Below are positions 5,798 through 6,453 of a stretch of DNA of 6,453 nt, in pieces. A program made the position numbers and the translations under genes. This DNA is from Thermoplasmata archaeon (lineage in GTDB: Archaea; Thermoplasmatota; Thermoplasmata; UBA184), in NCBI GenBank assembly GCA_030039915.1, contig JASHUP010000113.1:1-6453 (forward strand). The letters run 5' to 3'. The notes under the pieces were generated by a model, which saw only the letters and a program-made list of their open reading frames with translations, had not been told where the DNA came from and searched no databases. Numbering within the stretch: the stretch's first letter is position 1; each line of letters begins with the position of its first letter.

Positions 5798-6349
5798 ATG
5801 CCTTCCTCCGCTGCCAAGGGACCGATGCCCGGTCGCGTCCTCTGGCTCTACGCGCTCGCGACACTGGAACGGGAGGGCTCGCTCTACGGATACGCCTTAT
5901 CCGACCGGGTGGCGGAGCGGACCGAAGGCGCGTGGCGACCCGGCGCCGGCGCGATCTATCCTGCCCTCCAGTCGCTCGTCCGTCGGGGTGCCGCGCGCGC
6001 GACGAAACAAGGTCGGCGTAGGGTGTATTCCATAACCCCGCACGGGCGCGCCGTGCTGAAGAGAATTCGGATCCAGATGGCCGGACCGGGACCGGGAGCA
6101 CCGGACCTTTCGCTCCTCTGGGCCGAGATCGCGGGGGAACCCGACCCCGGCGCGCACGTGCTCCGCCGGCTCCACCTCCAGCTCGAATCGGTCGATGCGC
6201 TCCTCGCGCGACAGCCCGACGCCCGCTCCGCCGGGCGACTCGTGCGGGAAGCGGCCATCGACGAACTCTCGGGCGCGCTCGATCGGCTGCGCTCTCGGGG
6301 AAGGGGCTCGAGGATCGTGCAGCGATCGAAGTCGGGGGGGCCTCGCTGA
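5798..6349 (+). CDS. PadR-family transcriptional regulator
   Basis: PadR proteins are small winged-helix repressors that often control an adjacent multidrug or peptide ABC exporter. The 183-residue product has the full PadR domain at about 13-90: WLYALATLEREGSLYGYALS as the first helices, the conserved GAGAIYPALQSLVRRG recognition region (49-64), and a basic wing QGRRRVYSITPHGRAVL (71-87). Residues about 104-165 are mainly helical and probably form the dimerisation part; a basic tail (KSGGPR) ends the protein. ATG 5798 fits a leaderless start from the TATA box at 5767. ATG 5825 (residue 10), preceded by AAGGGA, is a possible alternative and would still keep the whole domain. The TGA stop overlaps the ATG of the next gene by one base, which implies an operon and probable translational coupling. 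The effector is unknown. Confidence 0.92.
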   Translation: MPSSAAKGPMPGRVLWLYALATLEREGSLYGYALSDRVAERTEGAWRPGAGAIYPALQSLVRRGAARATKQGRRRVYSITPHGRAVLKRIRIQMAGPGPGAPDLSLLWAEIAGEPDPGAHVLRRLHLQLESVDALLARQPDARSAGRLVREAAIDELSGALDRLRSRGRGSRIVQRSKSGGPR

Positions 6350-6453
6350 TGCCGGACAGCGCGATCGTCGTCAAGGACCTTTCGAAAACGTATGGGTCCG
6401 GCGACCGGGCCGTCCGAGCCCTGGACCACGTCACGCTTTCGATTCCGTCCGGT
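6349..6453 (+). CDS. ABC transporter ATP-binding protein, N-terminal part only (cut by the window edge)
   Basis: Only the first 35 codons are present. They read as the start of a nucleotide-binding domain: IVVKDLSKTYGSG (6-18), with Y15 as the A-loop aromatic that stacks on adenine, then VRALDHVTLSIPSG (22-35), the strand leading into the Walker A loop, which lies just beyond the window. The spacing and the KTYGSG-x-AVRALD pattern resemble the LolD/MacB/FtsE-like export ATPases, but this is too short to assign a subfamily. It overlaps the PadR-family gene by one base (TGATG), so it is very probably under the control of that regulator. A permease gene is expected downstream. Confidence 0.88.
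   Translation, partial: MPDSAIVVKDLSKTYGSGDRAVRALDHVTLSIPSG

Noticed and set aside
5211..6434. Open frame of 407 codons on the minus strand covering msrB, the intergenic gap and the PadR gene
   Set aside because: It runs through two recognisable genes and their promoters, and its product is low-complexity Arg/Pro/Ser-rich. It is a by-product of high GC and few stop codons.

Overview
The window looks like chromosomal DNA of a GC-rich archaeon. The evidence is an archaeal/eukaryotic-type class I release factor (aRF1), a tRNA-Arg with no encoded CCA end, TATA-like boxes placed at archaeal spacing, and at least two genes that appear to be transcribed with little or no leader. A high-GC member of the Thermoplasmatota is my best guess at lineage. 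That is an inference from overall protein character and could not be checked by a search.

Layout, left to right: (1) the 3' part of the aRF1 gene (+), cut by the window edge. (2) Converging on it, a secreted, membrane-anchored and probably glycosylated surface protein of unknown function (-). (3) Diverging from that, a likely DNA-binding regulator (+) that seems to consist of two copies of a winged-helix plus alpha/beta sensor unit; the two divergent genes appear to share one near-palindromic TATA element. (4) tRNA-Arg(CCT) (+), whose candidate TATA box overlaps the regulator's stop codon. (5) On the minus strand, msrB (methionine-R-sulfoxide reductase) followed by a solitary DppB/OppB-type ABC permease with enlarged external loops. 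(6) Diverging from msrB, a PadR-family regulator (+) and the first 35 codons of an ABC-transporter ATPase that overlaps it by one base, the usual layout of a self-regulated ABC exporter operon.

The genes fall into small, mostly independent units: translation termination, cell surface plus its possible regulator, a tRNA, oxidative repair plus a peptide-type permease, and a regulated exporter. No mobile element, CRISPR array, phage gene or long non-coding stretch is visible; every gap between genes is under 170 bases. Strong coding bias at the GC-rich third codon position creates many long open frames opposite or out of phase with real genes, and these were discarded. The points most worth a second look are the internally duplicated regulator, the apparently shared divergent promoter, and the orphan permease with paired external cysteines.
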